Shown: positions 34,501 to 46,376 of the stretch, in pieces
How the letters are laid out: the number at the start of each line of letters is the position of its first letter
Numbering within the stretch: position 1 is the first letter of the stretch
Source: Undaria pinnatifida
Lineage: Eukaryota > Sar > Phaeophyceae > Laminariales > Alariaceae
NCBI GenBank assembly: GCA_012845835.1
Contig: JABAKD010000023.1
Span: 14,620,202-14,684,201, forward strand
Length of the DNA: 64,000 bases
Reading direction: 5' to 3'
Notes under the pieces: model-generated
Told to the model about the DNA's origin: nothing
What the model saw: the letters and a program-made list of their open reading frames with translations, nothing else
The model's database searches: none
Position numbers and translations under genes: made by a program

Positions 34501-37500
34501 GGCTGGTACTTGCTCACAACTGCATCCGGCGCGCCCACGGTCTCGACCGGGCGGCACCCAAAGACACCCCTGTCTGCGGTAAAATGTTTTTTCGGTTGTT
34601 GGCCACGTCGTACCTACCCAACTACGACTCATGTCGGCATCGTTAGACGCTCGGTCTGCGGTAATCTGCCGGTTCGGTCCATTTCCTTGAAATTCCGACC
34701 CCCTCCCGCCGCCACTACAGTGCTCAAAACGGCCACAGAGCCGCCAAACCAACTTTATGGCCGCATTGCCCTACACGCCCAAAGCCCCAGCACCCACCTC
34801 CCGTGCACCCACTGCTTGAAAACGCCGCACACGCCCTCCGCAACCAGCCCCCCCTAAAACGCCGCATGCACCCCCCCACATCACCTACCGCTCGGGTCAA
34901 GACCACCGTTCTTCTCCGACTATCACCTAGACCACCATTCTCCTCCGCCTACCACCTACACCACTGATATTGACCGCAGTAACAGCGACGGCAAAGTCGC
35001 CCAACGACGCAGACGCCATCATATCCGTAGTGGCCGCAACGACGGTCGCGCCCACCCGAATTGTGAAGCCCACGACGCCTGCGTCTGTCTCACGAACCTC
35101 AAAAAGTGGTGGCTCGCGACCACCACATATTGCGATACGGGACACAACCTGCGACGAGCATCATTATTAACCACCTGGCCATCGAGTACCACTCCGCTGG
35201 CTTTCGGGCGTTTTTCCTGACGTCTGCATCGTGCCGGCGGCACTCTCCCACTGTAGCAACACCGCTACGCCTCTGGTGCGCTCAACCCAGGTATGGGCAT
35301 ACTTCAGGATGTTGGTTTTTACTTTAGGTATTTACGGAAACGTGCAGACCATACACCCGGCGCCATCACTCAACAATAACCCGCGGCAACCAGTGCCGCT
35401 CGTTGTAAATGCCGTGGCACCTATTTTTTGGGTTGAAAGCGCCATGATCGCCTTTCTTCCTCGGACAACTGCTGCGACAACGACGGTAACATCGACAGCA
35501 ACAGCGTCGCCGGCCGATAATCATTACGGCGCAAATCCCTGGACCCTACACGCTGATTAATCGATACAGCACTACAAGTGCCAGGCCATCAAAATGTGGG
35601 ACGAGGGTCCAGCTTCAACTTTGAAAGAACTAGCTCCACCCACGCCCCCGCCCCCCAACAATCTACCCCGCCCGCCCAGCCCCATACATGCGATATTGCT
35701 TGTCCAAGCCTGATCCACTTGTCCTATCGATGGTCTTGAGGTGTGGGTGCGAGGAGGCCAAGACGTCGAGCCCTACTGGGATGCTCCACCCGACGCCTTC
35801 CACCGATGAGCAACGCTACCTGCCGAAGACTATGGCTATCAGCGGTTGCGGACTACAGCACGAAACTTCTGCTTCCAATTCCGGGCCATCGCATCCTGAG
35901 CCCGCCTCGCCTATTTATCGGCGGCTACACCCGCGCTCGTCCCAGGACGTGCGCGTTTTTCAGTGGCAACGTTGGGCCCGCGAACGACGGATTCCCACTC
36001 GCTGCCACAGTGTTGACAGCACCACTGCCCCTGGGCCCAAGGGACAGTCCCGTCATGGTGACGGAAGACTCGCGGTCATAGTTGACCCGGATATGCCCTA
36101 ATCCCCCTGCCCCGTCTACCCCGCAACTCTCGTGGATTGCTTGGACACGGACCACAGGTACGACATTCCCTAGCGAGTTATATCCTGATCATCCAACGCC
36201 GCTTGGAGACAGGACCCCCAGGGTATCTTCGCCCCGCTCCTTGAAACGTAACCCACGGAGACCCTCCCAGAGCCTCGGTGATACAATACCGAGACTCCCT
36301 TTGCGATCACGTGGACCCAGACGGCTCTGTTGTCTAGATCAGCCAGCTGCACCTTCGCCATCGCCACGCGACAGTCTTACAGACAGCCGCAACTGACCAC
36401 TGCTTGGCGGCTCACCGCAGCCAGCTTACACCGAACTACCTCTTCTGGGATGTTCAACCTTTAGCAGTGCCACCCTTCTGGGTTCTTCTTCTACAGTTTT
36501 TTCTTATCACCGTACGGAGTAGTTTCCGACATCGCCCGAGACCGACATTTTGAGCGACATCACGACCCCGTAGCTCACCCGGCTTCGAGCAAGTATCGGA
36601 ACCGTTCCTATGATCAGCCATGGACATTGGTTCCGAGGCCGACAAACGCCGGAGCTCCCCCTTTCTTACCTACCTGGGATAATGGTTCCGAGGCCGACAA
36701 ACGCCGGAAACTATTCCCGTACCACCACCCAACGACCCTCGACATCTACCACCGCCCTCCCAGTTCGTATCTCTAGCTTCGGCAACGGTGCACCCGAGAC
36801 TGGCAATCCCATCCATAGGCAGAAGCAACAACAGCTTTATTCGGTTGGCAGCCGCCCCTTCCCCTAACCCGCCCCGTTGCAAACGAGTCATCCCCTTTCG
36901 GTTTCGGCATTTCTCACCGAACCCTCCTACTACCGACCTCGTTCCGACCCTTTCCAACGCGATAGAACAACTCTGCCGCGCCCCACTCCTTCAACGCGAC
37001 CGGTTTACACGGAGGACCTCTGTCCCGGCCCTCTCCATTGCCACCGAGGCGCACCTGCCGAATCCCCCATGCCGTTCTCCACCCCGACGTGTTACCACAG
37101 AGCCGCCTTGCTCCAGTCTCCGCCGACCATCTGGAGGAAGCAACCGCCCTCCTCCTCACGGTCTGGTTAGTTCTCATTTCGACAAACGTTGGACCCCCTA
37201 CCGCCCCCTTTTCACGGCTACCCTGGCCCACACCATCCCGCCTATACCAGGCCTACAACGGTACCTTCCGGCCAACTTTTCCGTTTACCCACCAACGTGC
37301 CCTGGTTTCCCCCAACCACAACAAACCCACGGTTTATCGCTCACGACCCAGCTCTTTAGCTACCCCCCCATTAACCGGATCCTTGCCACCAACGGCCCTT
37401 CAGCTTTCCTCGGCGACACAACCACGGACGACCCCGATTGATTCTGTTTCCGTTGCCAGTGAACACAGAACAGTTCCCCTCCAACCCAACGGTCGCGAAT

Positions 37501-40314
37501 CCCCATCCGACACCAGTACCGCAACCCCCCTCTTTTTGCCTTAACAACCCTGTAGGTTCACCACCTGAACCTAGGCAACCTCTATCCGTCCCTGAAGGCA
37601 TCTCCGAGACGCCACTGTCGCCACACCCCCCTACCCTAACATTCCTATAGGTTTACCATCTGAACCTGTGGTTTTGTTCCTTTCCGGTTTGGACCTCTCC
37701 GAGCCGGGCATCGGCTTGGGTGGGCTCGTTCCCCCGTCCCTCCCAACCCACCACCACATCATGCCGCTCCCATTTTCTGAGTTGGTGTCGATTTCGTTTT
37801 TCCGGGTATGAGCGTTTCGAACCGACTATCGGTTTGGGTGGGCTCGCTATCTCTCCTCTACGACCCACTTTTACCTTTCCACTGCCCCCTTTTCCCGAGT
37901 TTGTTATTGTTTTTCCTCGGGCTCTTGAACATCCCGAGCCTGGTACGTATGGAACCTTTTAAGCCAGAAATCAGGCCCTTCCACGGCCTCTTCGCTGCCC
38001 TCGTCGAAAGATGTCAGCATCCCATCCCGGGTATCGTTCTGGGTGGGCTAGTCCCCCTCTTCTTCGACCCACCATCACCAATCGCCCCCATCCACCTGCG
38101 ACGCGCAAACCGTGCACCCTTCCTGTGAGGCATTGATTGGGGTGTGCTCAACCCCGCCCCCTCCTGCCCCATGCACCACCACATTTCGCGGGAAACACTT
38201 TCGGCAACTCACTGTTGCGGACCATACCAAACATCCGTCGACCCCTTCTCTGCCCCAAAACCTCCGTCGGGCCTATTTCGGCCTATGACATCACCTCCGG
38301 TTCGCTAGCCAGCTCCGAGAAAGGCGCCGAGGACGCGGGCGCTCCTCCTGGATCGGCTTTCAGGCCGTCCTTCGTTCTCCCCAGCGCCCACAATTGGCGC
38401 ATCCCTTTTCGGCCCTCCTCATCCTTCGTCGGACCATTATTTTCCCGGAGCCATCATCGCGCCACAGCCGCCGCTGGAATTTGTGGACTGTCCTTCCGAC
38501 TACGGTTTTTCCGGCCAGTACCTGTGGCTACACTTCCAAGATCATCGACCCCCCCCCACCGCCGCGCGAACACCGCGACCAGAGCTCCATCGTCACCTGA
38601 GCTTTGCCACCAGAGCTCCATCGTCACCTGAGCTTCGTCGTCACCTGAGCTTTGCCACCAGAGCTCCATCGTCACCTGAGCTTCGCGACCAGAGCTCCAC
38701 GTTCACCGGAGTTCCACGTTTCACCAGAGCTTCGTCGTCACCCGAGCTTCGAGGCCAGAGATCCACCTTTTTCAGAGCATCATCTTCGACAGAGCTTCGT
38801 CGTCACCTGCGCTTCGCGACCACAGCTCCTCCTGCGCGAAGATTCGTCGTCACCTGTCGTCATCTGAGCCTCGCGACCAGAGCTCCACCTTCGTCGGAGC
38901 TCCACCTTTCACCTGAGCTCCACCTCCGTCTTCCGCGACTTCTTCATTCGATGCCTTTCTCCTTCAAGCCACTACCAACGTCAAGGCAACCTTTTCTTTT
39001 TTGGCCACTGCCGCCGGCCCCGGCGTCGTCGCCACCATCTACTCCGACAATCTGCAATTATTTCACCGACTTCTGCAGCTATGCATCGATGGGCCTGCCA
39101 CTTCAAACCGCTACCAGCGGCGAGGCGCCCTCTTCCTGGCCACTACCACCAACTCCGGCGTCATCGCACCGTCAGCGCCGACCAGCTGGGACATATTTCG
39201 CCGACTCCTGCAGCCACCGCGCCGGAAGGTCTGCTCCTTCAGTCCGCTACTAACCGCCCCGGCGTCATCGTCATCGTCGGCAACTTCGGGCCTTCTGTAC
39301 AGCCTATTCCAGCAACCACGCCGTCATCCTCGCTGCGTAAAATGCTAACTCCAACACCACGAGCACCGCAGGCATCTCCACTGGCCCACTTTAGGACAAC
39401 TACAACGTCAACGCTTGCGTCTACATGTACGCTGTGGAACACGCACATTTCACCGCCGCGTACGCGATCCGACACCTTCTCCAACCAACCATATTGAGCT
39501 ACTATAGCCTCGTCTTCTTCCGTCACAGAGCTCCTACCGCATCGCCCGCGAAGTCCCCGCCCAACCTGGTTCATGCTCGGAGCTCTTCAACGCGTTTTAC
39601 TAGGCCATCATCCGTCTTCAGCGCTCCTACCACATCTTCCGCGAACACCACGACGTCACTGTCTCGCGATCGGAGCGCTGCAACACACCCTACTACGACC
39701 ACCAGCCGCGTTTCATCGGATTTTTCTTCAGACCCTGCACCACCCGGTTCCAGGATCAACCTACGGCGTGTCTACTGCAAATCTTCGCGGAGCACCATCT
39801 ACGGACCGGCGTGTCTAAACCGCCACGCGACAGGGATATCTGCAGCCAGGGTATTATCGCGTTGAGTCGCACTTGCCCTTTTGTCTTGTCTCTCCCCCTA
39901 ACCATGTTTCTCGAGTTCCTTCTTGAGCTTTTTTAATTCGATTTGTTTTGTGTGCATTGGCTTTTTGATTTTCTCTTTTGGGTTTGATTTTGTTGTGCAG
40001 ATAGTTTCAAGGTGCCTCTTCTTTGCCTTGACCTTTAGGGTTGTCACACTTCTGACCAGCACGTATGTTCGCGTGTTTGCGTCGGCGTGCTACCCTGACG
40101 TTTCGGGTTGTCCCACTTTTGACCAGCACATATGTTTGCGTACTTGCGTCGGTGTGCTACCCTGGCCTTCCAGCCACCGATTTAGCTGGCTCCATATTCG
40201 TAACCAGGCCAAAATATTTGTGGTGGTTCCGTCTTCCTGTTTGTGCCGGTTTCGCCTGCCCCTTTTTCGTAACTTGGCCCAAACCTGTCGTGTTTTCGTT
40301 TCCTCTCGTCTGTT

Positions 40315-40319
40315 TAGTG
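40315..40319. repeat. TSD TAGTG (left of solo LTR)
   Basis: TAGTG immediately before the solo LTR is repeated at 40,725-40,729 immediately after it. Confidence 0.9.
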
Positions 40320-40724
40320 TGTTGGTGATAGCGGCAGTGTGTATCGGCCGAGCTGCTGTAGATCATCTGATTGGACAGTTTGAATATTGAATTGTCAATT
40401 GTAGTAAGTTGATGCTGGATATTCTGGGAATACTCTTTGTGGTACTTCGGTAGGTTGTACACAAGTACGAGCTATACAATGGACCGTAGGTGTGTGTGTC
40501 GGTACATTGGTATGTGGTACATTGGACACTTATCCAGTAGGAAGGCTCAGGCATTGTTGCTGTAGGTCTGACTATCGGGTAGATGCATAGCGTGATCCTG
40601 AGAGTGAGGTTGTGCGCGCCCACGAGCGCCCCCACCCTGCTCACTCCACCTTGCCTACCTGTCTCAGAAGGGCAGTTGCTCAATAATACAACATTTTTCC
40701 CCAGAAGCCACGAGTTTACCAACC
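40320..40724 (+). mobile_element. solo LTR of the copia family
   Basis: 405 bp matching the LTRs at 2,101 and 7,892 in reverse complement (starts TGTTGGTGATAGC, ends GTTTACCAACC). No internal copia sequence adjoins it, so it is the product of LTR-LTR recombination after insertion. The perfect TAGTG duplication and the clean empty site in the opposite arm (19,349-19,353) date the insertion after the inverted duplication. Confidence 0.95.
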
Positions 40725-43700
40725 TAGTGTACCCTTGTTTCGCAGCCTGCGAACCCGCTGTGTTTTTTTTTGTTGGTCTTTCTCTTGCTTTCTGCACTAC
40801 GTACAAAATAGGTGCATATTTGGGCGTCGTGTATGTCCCCAAACCCGCTGTGGTACGCCCATCTTAGCCCTTTCCCAAGTCTTTGCACTACGTACGTCAT
40901 AGGTGCTTCTTGAGGCATCGTATTTCTTCTGTTACCTCTGTGGTATGCCTGGAATGTGCTCTGGCCCTTCCTCTGTTTTCTGCACTACGCACGCAGGGGT
41001 GTTATTGAGGCGCGTTGTCCACCTTGTTTGCGTCATATCGCCCTGCACAAGTCCCCTCTTCTCGATTGGACATCCAAGTTCGTTTGCGTATGTCTTCCCC
41101 GATTTCTCGTCGCTTAGCTTCCAATAGGAATGGCTTTATAGTAGGCCACATTTTCAGAGTTTCACGACGTCAACTTTTTGCTAGTATTTTCGGGTCCGTC
41201 GTTTGTTCACGACACCCCCCTCTAGGCTTCTTTATAGCATCAACCCCCGAAACCATGGTAGTTTCGCTTGATCCCCATTAGCCTGAACTTCGCTTGCACG
41301 CTGTGCATGCGCGCCGCTAGCATTGTTAGAGTTGAATGTGACTTGCCCCCTCCCTCTGTCCGGCTGACGGTATCAGCCCGCGACATCGTAACAGTTTCGT
41401 CTGATTCCTTCTCAGCGGAGATATCGTCTGCACCATGTGCGTGCTCGTTCGCAGAGTTTCTGAGCCCTCCGTTGTGTTATCACCCCGTTTCCACTGCTCT
41501 TACGAGATGAGTTAAAAAATATATCGTGTTAGCTTGGTTTCTCTATCTTGGTTTCCCTTTCCCCTGCACTATGTGCCGGATGGGAACGTACACTCCCTCC
41601 TCTCTGCAGTGTGTGCGCTTTCGGAACGTATTTCCTCCCGACTCTGGCGCTCGTGAATTTTCGGAACCGATACCTTCCGCTTTCGCGTCCATGCAACGCG
41701 GGTATTATTCGTTTATTTTTCTTGTTATTTCTGGGCACGCTTGCTCCTTAGTGGTTATCGCAGTGCGCAGCTAGCGACCGACCGTAGTAGCCTTCTCTCC
41801 TTTCTTCTGGAAGAATTTGTTCGCGTATTAGCTTTGGACCCTACTGTCTCAGTACAATTCTACCTGGTAGGCTCCAGTAAGTGATATCGCCTCGCGGATC
41901 CCCGAAGTACCCCCTTGAAGTCTGACTATCGTTGAGGCTCAAAAAACGTCTTACCGTAGTAATATGCCCCTTCAGCCTTATTTGCCACGTTCAAAGTATG
42001 GCATTTGTTCGTTTGTTTCAGTGATCTTCATGTGCGCCTTGATCTTGAACTTGTGCCCAAGTTGTTCTACTTTTCTACAGTACGACGAGTGTTCGCCTTT
42101 GTGGTTTTACTTCCGCCTTCTACCGCCGATGTAACCTGCCCACGTTTCGTGCATACCGACGAACCATGGCGTTTCCCAACCATATCGTGGTTTTCCATCG
42201 TCTCGATTTCACCTCGCCTTATGCGATTGGCGACAACATAGATAGATGCTTCCTGCGTTGTTCTCTTCGTTTTTCGCGAGGCATTACCTCCTTTCTTGTT
42301 GCTGTTGGACTTTCCTTGCCCCTTGGCATACTTCCTTTTTGTTGTTCTTGTTGGACTTTCCTTGCCCCTTGGCATACTTCCCTTGTGTTGTTGGACTTAT
42401 CTTGCTTCTTGGCGTACTTCTTCCCACGACTGACGTCGCTGCACTATAGCCCCAGCCACTTGGTATTACGGCATCCCAGCTATTGCTACCGTCTATGGTC
42501 CCATATGGTCGACCACTGGCTTCACATTGAGAGCCCCCCCTTGGGTTCCTTGTTAGCGGTCCCGTGCTGGCTCTCCAGCCCATCTGTCGGTTCTCTTTGG
42601 CCTCTACCTTCTTGTTTAGTTGTGCCTGCCCTCAGGACCCCCTTGCTGTCGGGCTCCGTTCTAGCTTTGTAGTCAGCGGATCCATTCCCCTGGACCACTC
42701 TTTCTTACTTTTTTATTGGTACCCCTACCCCTACGGTCCAACGACACTGACCCCCGTCCTGGCTTTGCAGCCAACAGATCTCCACTTTTTCTTGTTTCTT
42801 TTCGGCATACCTGCCCATAGGGTTCACCTAGACCGGCCTTAATCATGGGTTTACAGCCCGTCCTGACTGTGCAGTCCACAGGCCGTCCCGTCTTGGCCCC
42901 CGTTTTGCTCTTGGCTTGTTGGCATTCTTGTCGCATTGGTCCCATGTTTTGACCCCTGTTTGGCTTCGCAGCCCATTTAGGCTTTCCAAGCTGACCCCCT
43001 TTCGTGTTGTGGTTTCGGCGAAATCGCTTTCGGAGGAATGCCTTCGCTACGTACCTAGCGTTGCTCGTTTTCTTAAAGTAGCCTTTCAAGGTCCCTTGCT
43101 ATGGACCCTCCTTCTTTTTGTCAGGCTGCAGCACGTTCCTATGACACGACTTGCCTACCTCCTGTTTCTCCGTGCATTTTTCTCGGTTACCTTTTTAGGG
43201 TTGCTCCACGTTATCGACCCCGTGTTCCCGACGTCTAGTACCTAGCTGCGGATTTCTTCTTATTGTCTTCTGTGTTCCCTGCATTCTTTCTGGAGCTAGA
43301 CACTTCCAGCGCTGCTTCGAGCTGAACGAGTATCTTCTTCTTAACCCCATTTTTGGCTTGCTTTCTTATGGTTGAATAGCCTCGCTACGTTTGCTGGCAT
43401 TGTTCCCGTTATTAGTTAGCCTCTCGAGGGGTCATATGTCGACTCTCTTTCCGGCTTCCGATAATACCCTCCGTTTTTCTGTGTCTACGTTTCAGTTTCG
43501 TCCTTGTTTGCGTATTGCTTTGGCTGGGTGAACTCACCACTTATCTCTCCCCGTCTTCCCGGCATTGTACCCAGATAGCTTCTTAGGGTATTCCACTGTT
43601 GCCCCCCGGTTCAGCGTTCCGGCGTATCACACACGCCTCCAGTACCACCAGTTTGGTGTTGTCTGTGTCACTGTTTAGGTGTTGTATTCCTCTGCGTTTT

Positions 43701-44070
43701 AGCGATTTGTTTTGGCTTCCTCGGTTTTCCGTTCTACAGTTTGACCAAGGGCCTTATGCTAGCCTCCTAGGTCCCACATTACGGCCCCTGTGCTTCCGTT
43801 ACACCTCAGCGTACTGGTTCTTTATAGTTTTGCCTTTCGACCAATGGCCCCACGTCAGCCTTCCAGGTCCAACTTTGCGGACCCTGGCATTATTTTAGGC
43901 ACTGTTCTTTGTTTTCTCTTGTCTCAGGCTCTTTCTCTTCTGCCTTTCGATTAATGGCCCGACGCTTGTGTACTTGTTCGCGTCTTGGTATTTCTCTTCC
44001 ACCGTCGAACCGATGGCCCCACGTCAGCTGTGCATGTCCAACGTAGCGGACTCTGATGTTCTTTTAGGCA

Positions 44071-44532
44071 GTGATTCTTGATTTCTCTATTATCTTCCGG
44101 CAAATGGACCGACCGCCCGCCCCTTCGGCACTACGCTTCAAGCCGTAAATTTGTCTGGCCTTCACAGCGTGACACGTGTTCCCTTCTTCTCTTCTGACTT
44201 GGTTTCCGCGTCTATACCTTCTTCTTTGGCCCCCTTCGCATCCATGCGCTCAGTGGCCGCGCCCTTCGTGTTTTCGTAGGCCGATTTCTACTGGTATACC
44301 GTAGGTACATACCCTTTCTCGAGCTCTCACGGTTGTGAGCTCCATCATAGGGTTGTATATCTTGCAATGAGGCGTTTAAGCCTCATTATTACGAGGTGTG
44401 GGGGAATCTATAGCCTCATTTTCGATTGTTTCGAATAGCCGCATCTTCGATTCCCTTTCCCATTCTGGATGTTTTGTTGACATCCTTTGATGGGCAGGTG
44501 ATCTGCGCCTATGACCATTTAGAGTGGGCTAA
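44071..44532. other. outer right flank, no gene seen
   Basis: Unrelated to the left flank of the inverted repeat. Just before the next LTR it ends with AGAGTGGGCTAA, which could be a weak polypurine tract, consistent with the LTR at 44,533 being a 3' LTR. No gene is seen. Confidence 0.4.
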
Positions 44533-45039
44533 TGTAATAGAGTGTCAGTATAGCTGACAATAGATTCGGTAAGATAGCCCACGGAGTTATGGTATATTGG
44601 ACCACAAGAAGATTCTCTTAAACGGAATATTCTTAGTGGAGAAGATAACCCGTGGAATCTAGCTAGCTTATTCCACAAGAGCGTTCTCGGTAATGGAACG
44701 TTCCTCCTCTGGACAAGATAGGTAGAAGTAAGCGCGTTAAGCGCTCATGGGAACATAGAACATACAGGAGAACGTTCCTTGTACGTTCCATAGGTAAAGT
44801 TCCAGAAGAGAGCACAGCAGCAATGCTGGGGTGAAGCGAACTCTGTGAGCTTCACGCCACCCCTGTGCTCTCACTCCTCCTCTTGCTCCTCCTCCTTCTA
44901 CTTTCCTGTCTCCTCGAGCTTCTCATAGCTCAACGCCAATAATGAGAAATCTATAAAGAAGAACCGGTGCCGTCTCCAAGCGAAGCTGATACCCCTGCGT
45001 CCTTTCCCTCCCACTTTCCGGCACCACGATTCATTCACA
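44533..45039 (+). repeat. LTR of the second family, 507 bp (copy 2)
   Basis: Direct repeat of 30,271-30,669 (TGTAATAGAG .. TTCACA) with about 108 extra bp near the 3' end that include a TATA-like TCTATAAAGAAG. It has no primer-binding-site-like sequence after it. The two copies lie 14.3 kb apart in the same orientation with the right arm between them, but their flanks share no target duplication. Confidence 0.78.
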
Positions 45040-45387
45040 TAGATGCATTAACAGAGTGGTACTGTCCCCTTGTGGGGCTAGCGTGAACTTATCCAGACTT
45101 CGATCTACTCTACTCAACCTCTGTTGAGTGTGTGAAACACGGTCTCCACTTGAACCAAGATCAAAGCTACCCAACCTGTTCACAATCTGTACTTCGTGGT
45201 CTTCTTGCGACCCAAGATTAAAGCTACCCTTCTCGCTTTTGAAATCCTGTATAACATGGTCTACTTGCGACCTAAGATCAATCTTGCCCAAAGAACCGAC
45301 ACACTTCCCTTTTTCATGTGCCAGTGAAACACGAGAGGAACTGAGGATACCTTTGCCGGGGTAACACCTAATAATCCTATGTTTCAA
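45040..45387 (-). CDS. open frame with repeated about 19-residue units, unknown
   Basis: A minus-strand frame ends in TGA where it meets the LTR (its last two codons lie inside the LTR), so a longer frame may have been cut there. Three imperfect units of about 57 bp encode GKIDLRSQVDHVIQDF, GSFNLGSQEDHEVQ and GSFDLGSSGDRVSH. Retained reading frame across diverged units hints at former coding function. No family is recognised and no start can be chosen with confidence. Confidence 0.3.
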
Positions 45388-46022
45388 TTACCTTGTTCCT
45401 GACACCGCTCGTGCGCTCGAATTTTTCATGGCATGTATCCACTTCGGCTGATCAGCCGAAGGGGGTGCGCAAACCCCTACAGTATAGTCTAGTCTGCTTG
45501 CTCACTGCTATACTCGGTACATCATTACCGCTTCGAAATCGTGCAACAATGAAGGGCCTATTTCGATCGTCACTACGTTTCGGACGGCGAAATCGCGTCG
45601 CATGATTACGAACAACGGGATTTGTGCAGAGAGGATATGTTAAATTTACGCTCGAAGGAGTTTTGGGGTAATTACTTCCGTCGCCACCTGGAAGGCGAAA
45701 AGATACTCTACGACTACTCTTACCGTTCTTAGACAGATCGCGTCCTGCCTCTTGGTACTCAACTGCACCGTATAATGCAGTATCGATCGTATCTTGCCCC
45801 AGAATCTGGGACGCCTCGGGACTACCCCCTCAGACTAAGTTATCTTCTGCGGGACTCCCCCCGCGGACTAAGTTATCTTCCGCGGGACATCCCCCACGGA
45901 CTAAGTTATCTACACGTTTTGTATCTGCTGGCGAGGACGCGGAAAACGACAACAAATAACATGCAACCGACAGGGGGGGCCTACTTATCCTACAAGTACC
46001 TCACACATTTCGACGATGTCGG
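45388..46022. other. no gene seen; 33-bp minisatellite
   Basis: Contains three copies of a 33-bp unit at about 45,814-45,914, each with GGGACT or GGGACA, a C run and GGACTAAGTTATCT. Otherwise no recognisable feature. Confidence 0.55.
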
Positions 46023-46376
46023 TTAGCTCGGTTTTTGAACCGTTGCGAGGTGACCTACTACAGATAGAAGATCACAGCTGGCACCCCCCCAACTTTTACC
46101 TCCCGCACAGCTGCCGACTGACACGCGACGCGGCCAACCCCTAAGCGAAACGCGGGAGACACCCCTAGCGGGCGCCCCCTTCACCACAGCATCAGTTGGG
46201 CGGTCAGAAAAGCTGACAGGCAATCCAGGATCCGTCATCGATTCCAAAGCCCGCGTACGGGCGTGCATACGCCGCAACTGGAATGTGAGGGTGTGCTTAT
46301 CACCCACTCTCATACCCTTACTCAACTCACCCATCAAGGACGCGGGTGGGCCAGAAGAAGCAGACGAAGACGACAT
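46023..46376 (-). CDS. candidate first exon or small ORF, unknown function
   Basis: A minus-strand frame starts at an ATG with a Ser-rich N-terminus, then GELSKGMRVGDKHTLTFQL and RRMHARTRALESM. After about 90 residues there is a possible donor (GGGAG/GTAAAAGT, near 46,103), so the rest of the frame may be intron. The family is not recognised. A gag-like origin is possible but unsupported. Confidence 0.3.
   Translation of the reverse strand: MSSSSASSGPPASLMGELSKGMRVGDKHTLTFQLRRMHARTRALESMTDPGLPVSFSDRPTDAVVKGAPARGVSRVSLRGWPRRVSVGSCAGGKSWGGASCDLLSVVGHLATVQKPS

Larger units (their letters stand above)
31545..44070. repeat. giant inverted repeat, right arm (about 12.5 kb)
   Basis: Reverse complement of 15,961-27,957, ending at CTTTTAGGCA (the TGCCTAAAAG terminus). 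It exceeds the left arm mainly because of the 405-bp solo LTR plus TSD at 40,315-40,729. Other length differences lie in internal minisatellites: a GGACTTTCCTTGCCCCTTGG unit occurs three times at 42,300-42,424 against two at about 17,590-17,680. No gene is recognised. The outer flanks of the two arms are unrelated to each other, and I found no convincing target duplication. Confidence 0.95.

Noticed and set aside
15961-44070. Maverick/Polinton or giant-virus-derived element (long inverted repeats, large size)
   Set aside because: No DNA polymerase B, integrase, ATPase or capsid motif is visible in the spacer or arms.
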